A program made the position numbers and the translations under genes. A stretch of 43,966 nucleotides of DNA from Bacilli bacterium (GTDB lineage: Bacteria; Bacillota_I; Bacilli_A; RF39; UBA660), in NCBI GenBank assembly GCA_017409025.1, contig JAFQTN010000002.1:1-43966 (forward strand), written 5' to 3'. The notes beneath the pieces are model-generated. The model was not told the DNA's origin. It saw only the letters and a list, made by a program, of their open reading frames with translations, and searched no databases. This document shows positions 43,598-43,966 of this stretch, one piece after another (the first letter of the stretch is position 1; each line of letters starts with the position of its first letter).

Positions 43598-43966
43598 TCA
43601 CCTCCAATACATATCTATAACATTAAGTATTTTTTCTCTTAAATCATTATCCGCATTAATATTAGAAAATAAGTATCCTTTAACTAACAATTTAACACTA
43701 TCCTTATAACTAATTCCTCTACTCATCAAATAAAATACTAAATCGTCCTTAAATGTCCCAATAACAGAACCATGTCTAGCCTCTATATCATCACAATCAA
43801 TATACATATTAGGACTAATCTTTGAATCACTATTACCGAATGTTACTATTCTAGTATTCTGATTTAATATAGATTTTTCATATTCTCTACCTACATTACT
43901 ATTAATAACAAAATTAAGTTTACTTCCATCTAAAGCTATTGATTTATTACAAATATTACTATTCGT
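43598..43966 (-). CDS. sufD: SufD Fe-S assembly protein (C-terminal part)
   Basis: The frame is open from the window edge to the TGA at 43598, giving the last 122 residues. The end reads KISPNMYIDCDDIEARHGSVIG, the conserved SufB/SufD segment (normally PN..ID.DDVEARHGS.IG), then the helical C terminus (LMSRGISYKDSVKLL). SufD is the scaffold partner in SufBC2D. The rest, and sufC and sufB, would be to the right. Its end abuts sufS, whose ribosome-binding site lies within the last codons. Confidence 0.9.
   Translation of the reverse strand, partial: TNSNICNKSIALDGSKLNFVINSNVGREYEKSILNQNTRIVTFGNSDSKISPNMYIDCDDIEARHGSVIGTFKDDLVFYLMSRGISYKDSVKLLVKGYLFSNINADNDLREKILNVIDMYWR

Noticed and set aside
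1-43966. Mycoplasma-type genetic code because of the extreme AT content
   Set aside because: Several genes end at TGA with overlapping downstream starts, and tryptophans are encoded by TGG.

Overview
The window is a very AT-rich stretch of a bacterial chromosome. It looks like a low-GC Bacillota (Firmicutes), most plausibly an uncultured gut-type Bacilli lineage. Supporting signs are AGGAGG and GGTGAT ribosome-binding sites, TTGACA/TATAAT promoters, a cdsA-rseP pair, a sufD-sufS-sufU operon, rimM-trmD and an SspI-type spore protein gene. Several genes stop at TGA and tryptophan is read from TGG, so the standard bacterial code is used, not the Mycoplasma code. The taxonomic call is inference; no rRNA or tRNA gene was seen.

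Layout. 1-420: 5' part of a TnpB (IS200/IS605-type RNA-guided nuclease) gene that leaves the window. 552-7096 (minus): an unknown protein, a thiol-redox/sulfur cluster (CcdA/DsbD-like protein with a thioredoxin domain, small thioredoxin, cysteine desulfurase), cdsA-rseP, and an orphan dehydratase activase. 7230-14277: an XRE regulator, a dicarboxylate/amino-acid symporter, a Sel1-repeat protein, a lone prepilin, a polysaccharide-deacetylase-like protein lacking its catalytic motifs, and mutS. 14274-19919 (minus): a phosphorelay operon of Hpt protein, response regulator with a degenerate HD-GYP domain, hybrid histidine kinase, unknown one-pass membrane protein and small protein. 20028-21422: an FAD-dependent dehydrogenase. 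21522-25915: two large tandem paralogous surface proteins. 26027-31982: a SPOR-like protein, trmD, rimM, an SpoU methyltransferase, and a DUF2207/YgjP/LemA group. 32076-33377: sspI and a Na+/Ca2+ exchanger. 33402-35932: an ABC importer of the NMT1/SsuA type. 36023-41794: a membrane protein, a sugar-nucleotidyltransferase, a Ca2+ P-type ATPase and an Rpn-family nuclease with a tandem-repeat tail. 41969-43966: sufU, sufS and the end of sufD.

The most interesting region is 21400-25980. Two paralogous exported proteins carry a TasA/camelysin-like N terminus, a divergent middle, an acidic EF-hand-like loop and a C-terminal C-type-lectin/formylglycine-enzyme-like domain. That domain has the layout of diversity-generating-retroelement (DGR) target proteins, and the two copies differ most in the last 30-40 residues. 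No reverse transcriptase or template repeat is visible here. Both genes have a nearly identical strong promoter, and the DNA between them keeps a copied tail of the neighbouring FAD gene, which points to tandem duplication. Both proteins are cysteine-rich, so the membrane thiol-redox genes at 1516-3009 could serve proteins of this kind; that link is inference.

The genome is compact. Many genes overlap by a few bases, start codons sit on preceding stop codons, and several terminator hairpins include the stop codon of the gene they end.
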